A stretch of DNA of 21,105 nucleotides from CAYQQR01 sp964420035 (GTDB taxonomy: Bacteria; Bacteroidota; Bacteroidia; Bacteroidales; SM23-62): assembly GCA_964420035.1 (NCBI GenBank), contig CAYQQR010000057.1:1-21105 (forward strand), given 5' to 3'. A program made the position numbers and the translations under genes. Numbering within the stretch: position 1 is the first letter of the stretch; each line of letters begins with the position of its first letter. The notes below the pieces were generated by a model. It searched no databases. It was not told the DNA's origin and worked only from the letters and a program-made list of their open reading frames with translations. This document shows, one piece after another, positions 1-6,400 of the stretch.

Positions 1-38
1 TTTTCTTAGTTATTTTTCAACTTTCTCCGGACAGTAGT

Positions 39-63
39 GATTCAGAATTCAGGATTCAGAATT
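39..63. repeat. Short direct repeat (GATTCAGAATT twice)
   Basis: The 11-mer GATTCAGAATT occurs at 39-49 and again at 53-63, separated by CAG. It lies in the gene-free first 85 bases, downstream of the tRNA-Gly terminator. I see no coding potential there. It is probably slippage-type intergenic sequence. Confidence 0.6.
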
Positions 64-85
64 AGGGTGTGGGTGTGTTGTACAT

Positions 86-114
86 AAAAAAGCATCCTGT
101 GCGATGAGGATGCT
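86..114 (-). terminator. Rho-independent terminator of tRNA-Gly
   Basis: On the minus strand an 8-bp perfect stem (AGCATCCT with AGGATGCT, 8-nt loop) is followed directly by a run of T (the A run at 86-91 on the plus strand). It begins about 22 nt past the 3' end of the tRNA-Gly gene, where a terminator for a monocistronic tRNA would be expected. Confidence 0.85.
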
Positions 115-136
115 GTTGGGATTGAGATCGGTTCAG

Positions 137-209
<73 letters not shown>

Positions 210-219
210 TTGGGGTGTG

Positions 220-250
220 CAAATTTAATTCTAATTTTTATTTTAACAAA
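220..250 (-). promoter_or_regulatory. Bacteroidota-type promoter of tRNA-Gly
   Basis: On the minus strand a -33 TTTG (247-250) and a -7 TAAATTTG (220-227) are separated by exactly 19 nt. This is the TTTG/TAnnTTTG architecture known for the Bacteroidota primary sigma factor. The -7 element ends 11 nt before the mature tRNA 5' end, which is consistent with a short 5' leader removed by RNase P. Confidence 0.85.
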
Positions 251-311
251 ACCGCTTCAGGAGCGCGTTATACCATCCGGCAACCTTAATAGACATGATT
301 TCTGGCAGGGA

Positions 312-722
312 TTAATCTTTTTCCCTTCCGGCAAGGATGTTCCTGACCACTACATAGTAACCGGTGGCTATGCCGGCCAATACCCCGAGAATATTAAATA
401 GCATGTCGACCGGGTTAAAAACCCGTCCCGGGATGATGAACTGGTGGACCTCAGTAAATACTGCAAAGCCGGTTCCTGTCAGGATGATAAACCTGATCTG
501 CCCGGGACTAAGCCTGTACTCGGGCCCTATTTTCCAGAGGATATAAAATATGGGTGTAAGAAAATAGATCACAAAATGTTCGATGTAATCAAAACGGATA
601 CCCGTCTCATTTTGACCTGATAATACTTCGGGGGTTCCGGGAATGGAAGTCAGGACCAGGGTCAGGATAACCCAGATCCAGAACAGGACACCGAATAGTA
701 TTCTATATAAGAAGAATGTCAT
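312..722 (-). CDS. VanZ-like family membrane protein
   Basis: The product has 136 residues and about four hydrophobic membrane segments: roughly residues 5-27, 47-66, 75-93 and 103-125. The layout and motifs are those of the VanZ-like family: an early Ser-Ile-Pro after the first helix, F-D-Y-I-E-H-F before the second (residues 44-50), then the V-x-x-E-x-x-Q-x-F-I-P-G-R stretch (about residues 89-101) and the following D-M-L-x-N segment. VanZ itself contributes to teicoplanin resistance, but most small family members have no defined role, so no resistance function is implied. The ATG at 722 is the natural start. The gene is apparently monocistronic: its 3' end faces the tRNA-Gly promoter, and the nearest upstream gene is 260 bp away. 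Confidence 0.85.
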   Translation of the reverse strand: MTFFLYRILFGVLFWIWVILTLVLTSIPGTPEVLSGQNETGIRFDYIEHFVIYFLTPIFYILWKIGPEYRLSPGQIRFIILTGTGFAVFTEVHQFIIPGRVFNPVDMLFNILGVLAGIATGYYVVVRNILAGREKD

Positions 723-981
723 TTATTTTTAGAATGGACCGCGGACCACTGACGACAGACGACGGTACGTGATAGTTAATTCGAGCTGATTCCGGGCTTC
801 TCAGTTAATTCCTGTCCCGGGCAAGATACTATAATGCTTCCCATGACATACTGTGGTCCGTGGTCTTCTACCGGTCATATTTGGAGGGTGAAATTAAAAC
901 AATTACCTGAAAAAATGCATCCCGGATTGTTTCTGTAATATTAGGTTGGGTCTCTTAAGGGGATTCCCCTTGAACAATCAT
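723..981. other. Intergenic region with diverged inverted repeat
   Basis: These 259 bases lie between the sigma factor stop and the VanZ-like start, and I see no gene in them. They contain a GGACCGCGGACCACTGACGAC-like stretch (around 734-754) and an opposing GTGGTCCGTGGTCTTC stretch (around 852-867). Together these form a loose long-range inverted repeat of the low-complexity GGACCAC/GTGGTCC kind. No convincing promoter for the VanZ-like gene was found. Confidence 0.4.
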
Positions 982-1485
982 TTATTTATAATCGGCCAGG
1001 GCTTCCATGAGCTTCTTTCGGGTAAAGAAGATCCTGGATTTTACCGTACCGATCTTAAGATCCAGGTGATCGGCAATTTCCTTGTATTTGTATCCCTGGG
1101 TATGCATTTTAAACGGGATCTTAAAATCATCATCCAGGGCTTCGATCTGGCTTTTTATTTCCTGGGTGCGGAAATCGGAATCAGGATGCGGCATGCTCGA
1201 AGTCTTGGCATTATTCAGGTAATACAAATCTTTGGTTGTGTCAATAGTCGTATTCTCCCGGACCGCCTTTCTGTAATTGTTAATGAAGGTATTTTTCATT
1301 ATGGTATAGATCCAGGCCTTCAGATTGGTGTATTCTTCAAACTTATCCCTGTGGGTAATAGCCTTCAGGTATGTTTCCTGCAACAGGTCCTTGGCTTCGT
1401 CCCTGTCGGCGGTCAGACTTAATGCAAATCTTTCCAGGTTGTCTTCCAGGCTGAGTATCTTGTGAGTGAATTCTATTTCAGTCAT
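982..1485 (-). CDS. ECF-type RNA polymerase sigma factor
   Basis: A 167-residue sigma-70 family protein with the compact two-domain plan of ECF sigmas. Region 2 covers about residues 12-80 and contains the ALSLTADRDEAKDLLQET core helix and an aromatic N-L-K-A-W-I-Y-T-I-M segment of the region 2.3-2.4 type. Region 4 covers about 110-165, with a helix-turn-helix reading GYKYKEIADHLDLKIGTVKS. There is no sigma-1.1 or C-terminal extension, so it is a minimal ECF factor. No membrane anti-sigma factor lies beside it. The upstream neighbour is a MerR-B12 regulator in the same orientation, and both leaders carry the same inverted repeat. This suggests that the regulator, rather than an anti-sigma factor, controls its level. 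It starts at ATG 1485. Target promoters cannot be inferred from this window. Confidence 0.93.
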   Translation of the reverse strand: MTEIEFTHKILSLEDNLERFALSLTADRDEAKDLLQETYLKAITHRDKFEEYTNLKAWIYTIMKNTFINNYRKAVRENTTIDTTKDLYYLNNAKTSSMPHPDSDFRTQEIKSQIEALDDDFKIPFKMHTQGYKYKEIADHLDLKIGTVKSRIFFTRKKLMEALADYK

Positions 1486-1506
1486 GATTAACAGGTTTTG
1501 TTTCGT

Positions 1507-1550
1507 TTTTTTGTTTAAGCAAATATAGATTATAATTAAACAAAAAACAA
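1507..1550 (-). promoter_or_regulatory. Sigma-factor promoter with overlapping inverted-repeat operator
   Basis: On the minus strand a -7 element TATATTTG (1520-1527) lies 20 nt from a TTG (1548-1550), giving a Bacteroidota-type promoter just ahead of the ECF gene. A perfect 12-bp inverted repeat overlaps it: TTTTTTGTTTAA (1507-1518) and TTAAACAAAAAA (1536-1547), 17 nt apart. One arm falls between the -33 and -7 elements and the other just downstream of -7, where bound protein would block polymerase. The 9-bp core and 17-nt spacing are identical to those in the MerR gene leader (2673-2707), so the same protein probably binds both. Confidence 0.8.
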
Positions 1551-1780
1551 TACCCTTAAACGGTACAAATAGTGTTCCAGGATAAGTTTCTAAATAAGTA
1601 AAAACTCTATATTACCCTAAATATAGAAGAATTAAGGCTTTTGCAGCTCATTATTCTAAAGAAAATAAAAACAGAAATTTTTGTTTAGTTTTGTTAAAAG
1701 ATTGTTAAACCGTAGAAATTGTTACAATTCTTGTGGAATTTATTCACCAATTCTACAATTTCAGAGAAGGGGATAAGGAT
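1551..1780. other. AT-rich spacer between MerR and ECF genes
   Basis: These 230 gene-free bases follow the MerR stop and precede the ECF promoter. A degenerate copy of the shared operator is visible at 1680-1713: TTTGTTTAG, 16 nt, then TTAAACCGT. It has mismatches and is one base shorter in the spacer. No strong hairpin-plus-T-run terminator was seen after the MerR gene, so some read-through into the sigma gene is possible. Confidence 0.4.
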
Positions 1781-2665
1781 TCAGGAAAGATATTTCAGTT
1801 TATCAGCGAATTCTGATGCGCTCTCTACCTTAATAACATTCTCGGGAAGATCATCAATTTCCCTGCGCACCTGGATTCCGCTAACAAATACTTTCCTGTT
1901 GGAGAATATATCGGAGAGTTGCCGGAGCAGCTCACGGACTTCATCGTCTTCCATGGCAGCCATCAGGTAGGTAACAGCATAATCGCAGGGTTTTACCTTA
2001 TGTACTTCCACAATATCCTGTATGGGTACCGATTGTCCCAGATAAATGACCTTATGGCCTTTTTTACGGATCAGGTAAGTGAAGAATAGCAGTCCGAGTT
2101 CGTGCAATTCATTTTCCGGTAAAAAAGCGACAAAGCGGGCCGGATGTTCCAATTCGGGTTCCATGATGGCATCAATGGCAACCAGGAGTTTCTGTCGAAT
2201 CAGGTTGGAGACGAAATGCTCCTGTGCCGGATTGATGGCACCGGTCTGCCATAAGATGCCGATCTTTTCAAAGAATGGGTAGATTACTTTCATGATGGTT
2301 TCCTCAAATCCGTGCTGCATGATGGTCCTGGACAGGATTTTTTCGAATTTGTGTTCATCGATCTCCACCATGGCAATGATGAGATTTTCCACAAGGCTGT
2401 CATGATCCCTGGTTTCCTGTGAAACGGTGATAATTTTTTCACTTAACTCCTGGTCATCCATCTTTGCAATGGAGGAGATCTTGAATCCCTTACGGTTGAG
2501 CATGGAAATGTTCAACAGCCGCTTCAAATCCTCGTCGTTATAATACCGGATGTTGGTGGATGTCCTGCTGGGAATGATCAGCCCGTAACGTTTCTCCCAC
2601 ATGCGCAAAGTATGTGCTTTAATGCCGGAGAGTTTTTCCAGGTCTTTGATGGAATAGCGGGCCAT
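1781..2665 (-). CDS. MerR-family regulator with B12-binding domain (CarH/LitR type)
   Basis: A 294-residue protein. Residues 1-70 are a MerR winged helix-turn-helix (YSIKDLEKLSGIKAHTLRMW, then the K-R-Y-G-L wing). Residues 85-165 match the cobalamin-cap four-helix region, and 175-294 are a Rossmann-like B12-binding domain. Two diagnostic signatures of light-sensing CarH proteins are present: W-x9-E-H (W139, E149, H150), which covers the upper face of adenosylcobalamin, and E-x-H-x-x-G (E186, H188, G191), which gives the lower axial histidine. Known CarH proteins are tetrameric repressors in the dark that fall apart on illumination. Light sensing here is inferred from the conserved residues. 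The gene carries the TTTGTTTAA inverted repeat in its own leader, suggesting autoregulation. No carotenoid or photolyase genes lie in the window, which is their usual company. Confidence 0.92.
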   Translation of the reverse strand: MARYSIKDLEKLSGIKAHTLRMWEKRYGLIIPSRTSTNIRYYNDEDLKRLLNISMLNRKGFKISSIAKMDDQELSEKIITVSQETRDHDSLVENLIIAMVEIDEHKFEKILSRTIMQHGFEETIMKVIYPFFEKIGILWQTGAINPAQEHFVSNLIRQKLLVAIDAIMEPELEHPARFVAFLPENELHELGLLFFTYLIRKKGHKVIYLGQSVPIQDIVEVHKVKPCDYAVTYLMAAMEDDEVRELLRQLSDIFSNRKVFVSGIQVRREIDDLPENVIKVESASEFADKLKYLS

Positions 2666-2672
2666 GAAAACT

Positions 2673-2707
2673 TTTGTTTAATTTTTTATGCTACGATATT
2701 AAACAAA
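2673..2707 (-). promoter_or_regulatory. Inverted-repeat operator ahead of MerR-B12 gene
   Basis: A perfect 10-bp inverted repeat, TTTGTTTAAT (2673-2682) and ATTAAACAAA (2698-2707), starts 8 bp upstream of the MerR start codon. Counted as the 9-bp core TTTGTTTAA/TTAAACAAA, the spacer is 17 nt, exactly as in the ECF sigma leader at 1510-1544. Its position next to the regulator's own start fits an autoregulatory operator. I did not find a clear -7 TAnnTTTG here, so the transcription start is uncertain. Confidence 0.75.
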
Positions 2708-2752
2708 CTCAAAGGTGGAAATGTTTCATCAAATCCCAGATTGTTAAGATTT

Positions 2753-3400
2753 TTAAACATGCAGCTTCCGGGCAAGGGTCAGGCCATCTCGTAAGGGAAG
2801 AATGATTTGTTCAACTCTTTTGTCTTTGTGCAGGTATTCATTGAAATCGCGGATGCCTTTGGTGGAAGGGTCCCTCTGACTTCCGGGTTGGATTACTTTC
2901 CCGCTCCACAGGGTATTATCGGCAAGTAAAAATCCGCCAGGTTTTAGTTTAGGAAATGCAAGTTGGTAATACTCGAGGTATTCATCTTTTTCACCGTCAA
3001 TAAAAATCAGTTCGAATTCGATATCCAGCTTGGGCATTATATCTCTTGCATCTCCGGTATATGCCTTGATTTGATCTTTTAATCCCGAACGCTTAAAGTA
3101 CTCATCGGAAAGATCAGCCAGTTCATCATTTCGTTCCAGTGTATAGAGCGTTCCCCCGGGCTGAAGGCCCCTTGCCATGCAAATGGCGGAATAACCCGTA
3201 TACGTACCGATCTCCAGGATATATTCGGGCCGTATCATTCTCGAGATGAATTCCAGGATCTTTCCCTGGGGATGACCGGAAAGCATTCTGGGATGCATCA
3301 CATCCAGGTGGGTTTTCCTGTTTAACCCGGCCAGCAGGGGGTCCTCTTCACTACTGCAACGAAGTATATATTCTTCCAGCGCTTCGGGTAAATCCAGCAT
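2753..3400 (-). CDS. SAM-dependent O-methyltransferase (COMT/YrrM-like, family 3)
   Basis: A 215-residue class I methyltransferase of the metal-dependent O-methyltransferase family. Motif I is LEIGTYTGYSAICMA (SAM binding, about residues 67-82), followed by the acidic T-L-E-R-N strand end. The catalytic/metal region is seen in IFIDGEKDEYLEYY (about 132-145) and LLADNTLWSGKV (about 157-168), whose Asp and Asp-Asn residues bind the divalent metal in the family. Close families include plant catechol-type enzymes and bacterial tRNA-modifying TrmR, so the acceptor could be a catechol or the tRNA wobble uridine; the sequence does not decide. Its ATG lies one base after the M16 peptidase TGA, so the two are almost certainly translationally coupled. 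Confidence 0.92.
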   Translation of the reverse strand: MLDLPEALEEYILRCSSEEDPLLAGLNRKTHLDVMHPRMLSGHPQGKILEFISRMIRPEYILEIGTYTGYSAICMARGLQPGGTLYTLERNDELADLSDEYFKRSGLKDQIKAYTGDARDIMPKLDIEFELIFIDGEKDEYLEYYQLAFPKLKPGGFLLADNTLWSGKVIQPGSQRDPSTKGIRDFNEYLHKDKRVEQIILPLRDGLTLARKLHV

Positions 3401-3401
3401 G

Positions 3402-4622
3402 TCAGGTATACTTTAGGATATTCAGGCGGTCTTCATCCAGCAATTCGCGGGCGGTATCCATCAGCTCCTCTTTCTGGATGGATTCAATCCGGGCAGCAAC
3501 CTTTTCTAAAGGTTCAATATGTTCATAAAGCAGGAAGCTTCTGGCCATGGAGAGCATCAGGGATTCATTGTTCTCGGCCGCGATGGCCAGCTGTCCTGTC
3601 AATTGTTTTTTGGCCTGCCGTAGTTGCATGTCCCCCAATTTTTTCTCCCTGAGGTTCTTAAATTCTTTGAGAACCAAATCGGCAGTTTTAGCCAGTTTAT
3701 TTTTTTCCGTACCAAAATAAACATTGAGAATACCGGAATCGCTGTATGGATGGTAGTTGGATTCGGTGTGATAGGAATAGCCTCTTTTTTCTCTTAATTG
3801 TAAATTGAGCCGGGAATTCATGGCCGGTCCGCCCAGGATATTGTTCAGCAGGTGCAGTGCAAATCTTTTGTCATCATGCGCATCATAGGCATCTCCGCCC
3901 ATAATGCAATGGGCCTGAAAGATATCTTTTGGAGCAGACCGGGATATACCGGATTGGGTTTTTGCAGGGGCCCGGGCTTTAAGACGGGAAGTGCCGGGCA
4001 GCTCACCGTAAAACCGTTCCATCCAGCCGACCAGTTTTTTGAAGGAAATATTCCCGACGGAACAGAGGATCATTTCATCGGTGGCATAGTTCCTGTTAAT
4101 GAAATCACCGATTTCCCCGCGAGTGATCTTTTCCAGGGAAACCGGGGTCCCCAGGATGTTCCTGCCCATGGGGTGTCCCTTGTAGACCAGCGCTTCGAAA
4201 TCATCAAAAATGAGTTCAGAGGGATTGTCTTCATAAGCGTTGATCTCGTCGATGATGACTTCTTTTTCGAGCAGGAGCTCTTGTTCAGGAAAAGTAGCCT
4301 GGAAAACGATATCCTGTATCAGTTCCAGGGCCCTGGGATAGTCTTGTTTCAGGAAGGAAGCATAAATGCAGGTTTCTTCTTTGGTGGTAAAGGCATTGAT
4401 CTCGCCGCCAACGCTGTCCAGACGGTTCAGAATATGCCAGGCCTTCCTTTTGCGGGTTCCTTTGAACAGGCTGTGTTCAATGAAATGGGCAATCCCGTGT
4501 TCTTCTTCTTTTTCATCACGCGATCCGGTGTTCATTAACAGCCCAACATGAGCCACCAGGCTGTTTACTGACTTGTGAACCAGCCGAATTCCGTTGTTTA
4601 ACGCGTAAACCTCGTAATCCAT
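3402..4622 (-). CDS. M16 family zinc metallopeptidase (insulinase/processing-peptidase type)
   Basis: The product contains the inverted zinc motif H-F-I-E-H inside HGIAHFIEHSLFKGT, about 76 residues before a Glu in V-I-I-D-E-I-N-A-Y, the third zinc ligand. Both the active N-terminal half and the C-terminal half with the R-G-Y-S-Y substrate-binding pair (in LREKRGYSYHTES) are in one chain of about 406 residues. This is the usual size of bacterial homodimeric M16B peptidases. I chose ATG 4622 (protein begins MDYEVYALNNGIRLVH), which fits where the family's first strand starts. An in-frame GTG at 4673 would add 17 residues of unlikely sequence. It is followed with a one-base gap by the O-methyltransferase gene, which implies an operon. 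No signal peptide is seen, so it is probably cytoplasmic. Confidence 0.9.
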   Translation of the reverse strand: MDYEVYALNNGIRLVHKSVNSLVAHVGLLMNTGSRDEKEEEHGIAHFIEHSLFKGTRKRKAWHILNRLDSVGGEINAFTTKEETCIYASFLKQDYPRALELIQDIVFQATFPEQELLLEKEVIIDEINAYEDNPSELIFDDFEALVYKGHPMGRNILGTPVSLEKITRGEIGDFINRNYATDEMILCSVGNISFKKLVGWMERFYGELPGTSRLKARAPAKTQSGISRSAPKDIFQAHCIMGGDAYDAHDDKRFALHLLNNILGGPAMNSRLNLQLREKRGYSYHTESNYHPYSDSGILNVYFGTEKNKLAKTADLVLKEFKNLREKKLGDMQLRQAKKQLTGQLAIAAENNESLMLSMARSFLLYEHIEPLEKVAARIESIQKEELMDTARELLDEDRLNILKYT

Positions 4623-4736
4623 CCCTTCCTGAAGTATTTGTCGCAAAGGTATATTATTGTCAAGATTAATCACAGAATTGACAAGGATTTACATATTTTA
4701 GCGGATTATTTTACTTGACCGGAAAAATTATATGAT

Positions 4737-5207
4737 ATGAAAGTTTTAGTACGCGAAAAGATCTGGAATATTCTGTCTATGCTGACTTATGCCGTTTTGG
4801 TGGTTCTTTTGGGCCGGTATCTGGATCAAAACGCATTCAAACTCGAAGATATTTCTGTCTGGGAATGGATCATCCTGGCATTGGCTACCTTCAGACTAAC
4901 CCGGATGATCCTGTACGACCGGGTATTTAAGTTTTTACGCGACTGGATCAAACCTTTTTCAAGATACGGGCTAATCCTTTCCTTGCGTTCGCTTTTCACT
5001 TGTCCCTGGTGTGCCGGAGTTTGGGTTGCGTTGATTATTTTTGTCCTGTACCGGTTGGTACCCTATGGAGACGTTTTTGTTTACCTGCTTTCCATTGCAG
5101 CTGTGGGTACCCTCATCCAGCTGGTAAGCGGGCTTATGTCTCTGACCATTGAAAAGAAGGAGATGGATATGCATCAAAACAACAGTCCCGGTAATGAGAA
5201 GAATTGA
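4737..5207 (+). CDS. DUF1360 family membrane protein
   Basis: A 156-residue protein with about three to four hydrophobic segments (roughly 12-28, 43-58, 92-107 and 112-136) and the DUF1360 hallmarks. These are L-A-T-F-R-L-T-R-M-I-L-Y-D (residues 49-61) and C-P-W-C-A-G-V-W (88-95), with two cysteines that could bind metal or form a disulfide. The family has no established function; some members occur near sporulation or cell-envelope genes in Firmicutes. It opens the RND efflux operon: its 3' end overlaps the start of the membrane fusion protein gene. Whether it takes part in efflux or is only co-transcribed is unknown. It lies head-to-head with the M16 gene across a short AT-rich spacer. Confidence 0.82.
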   Translation: MKVLVREKIWNILSMLTYAVLVVLLGRYLDQNAFKLEDISVWEWIILALATFRLTRMILYDRVFKFLRDWIKPFSRYGLILSLRSLFTCPWCAGVWVALIIFVLYRLVPYGDVFVYLLSIAAVGTLIQLVSGLMSLTIEKKEMDMHQNNSPGNEKN

Positions 5208-6387
5208 CAGACGAATCGTTATTGTGGCCGCCCTGATCTTCATCATCGGCCTTGCTTATGGTTTAATGCGGTTCCTGATCGCCATGAAGGAGGAGCTGCC
5301 TGTGCGACCTCCCCTGGAAGTCATAAGACATGTAAAGACCAGGCTGGTTGAATACGGCCCTGTTGTATCACCGGTCAACGGGATGGGCCGGCTGGCTTCC
5401 CTGAACGAGATCGACCTGGTCGCCGAAGCTTCCGGTAAGATATATACCTACAGGGTACCTTTGAAAAAGGGATCAACTTTTGCCAAAGGCGATCTTTTGT
5501 TTACCATTTATCCTGATGAGGCTGCCCTGGCATTGCAGGCCAGAAAAAGCCAGTTCCTGAACATCCTGGCCAATCTCTTACCCGATCTGGCCATTGATTT
5601 CCCTGACCAGGTGTGGCGGTTCACTGATTTTTTTGATTCCATTCAACTGGATGAGCCCCTTCCTGATTTTCCCGGGGTACAGGAAGAGAAACTAAAGATA
5701 TTTCTGGCCGGCAGGAACGTACTCAGTGAATTTTATAACATCAAGAAAGACGAACTTCAGTTAAAGAGGCATACCCGTACAGCTCCTTTCAATGGTACCT
5801 ACGACGCGATATTCCTGGAGGCCGGTGCCTACACCAATACCGGTGGAAGGATAGCGCACATTATTCGCACCGACCTGATGGAACTGGAAGTGCCCCTGGA
5901 GCGATTTGATGCGGAATGGGTCAAGATTGGGGACAAGGTTCAGGTACATTCCGGTAAAAGGGATCTGAGCTGGGAGGGAACCGTGGTCAGGAAAAATGAA
6001 TTTGTTGATCCCAACACCCAATCCCAGGGGATTTTTGTACAATTGAAAAACAGCAAGCAGAGTCCTTTGCTCGCCGGAGAATATCTGACAGCCACTTTTC
6101 CGGGCCACCCGGTCAAGGAGGTTATGGAAATACCCCGCAATGCAGTTTTCAATACCAATGAAGTTTTTGTTGTGGAAGGTGGCCGCCTGCAAAAGGAGGT
6201 GATCAATATTGTAAAGATTAATGAAAAAACACTGTTATTCAATGGTTTATCTGCCGGGGATACCCTTGTGGTGCAGCCCCTGATCAATGTACAGGAAGGA
6301 ACACTGGTTGAAGTTGGTTTGGACAAGAACAAAAGCATTGGCAGCGGTGAGGATGGATTAAAGGCAGAGGATACTTCAAAAGATTAA
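5194..6387 (+). CDS. RND efflux periplasmic adaptor (membrane fusion protein, HlyD/AcrA family)
   Basis: The protein has an N-terminal membrane anchor (RRIVIVAALIFIIGLAYGL) and then periplasmic adaptor domains. The barrel-sandwich half-motifs are visible as N-E-I-D-L-V-A-E-A-S-G-K and T-A-P-F-N-G-T-Y-D-A. They flank an unusually short helical hairpin without the long heptad coiled coil of AcrA. A beta-barrel segment follows (LMELEVPLERFDAEWVKIGD), then a membrane-proximal domain. I chose ATG 5194, which overlaps the preceding DUF1360 gene by 14 bp; the longer frame opens only at a TTG (5149) and adds an unlikely basic stretch. The permease gene begins 13 bp after its stop. The substrate cannot be read from the sequence. 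Confidence 0.9.
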   Translation: MRRIDRRIVIVAALIFIIGLAYGLMRFLIAMKEELPVRPPLEVIRHVKTRLVEYGPVVSPVNGMGRLASLNEIDLVAEASGKIYTYRVPLKKGSTFAKGDLLFTIYPDEAALALQARKSQFLNILANLLPDLAIDFPDQVWRFTDFFDSIQLDEPLPDFPGVQEEKLKIFLAGRNVLSEFYNIKKDELQLKRHTRTAPFNGTYDAIFLEAGAYTNTGGRIAHIIRTDLMELEVPLERFDAEWVKIGDKVQVHSGKRDLSWEGTVVRKNEFVDPNTQSQGIFVQLKNSKQSPLLAGEYLTATFPGHPVKEVMEIPRNAVFNTNEVFVVEGGRLQKEVINIVKINEKTLLFNGLSAGDTLVVQPLINVQEGTLVEVGLDKNKSIGSGEDGLKAEDTSKD

Positions 6388-6400
6388 TTGTAAACCCGTT

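Noticed and set aside
3852..4538. A 228-residue plus-strand open frame opposite the M16 peptidase gene.
   Set aside because: It is a shadow of the high-confidence peptidase, whose zinc motif and family length are clear. The plus-strand product has no recognisable domain.
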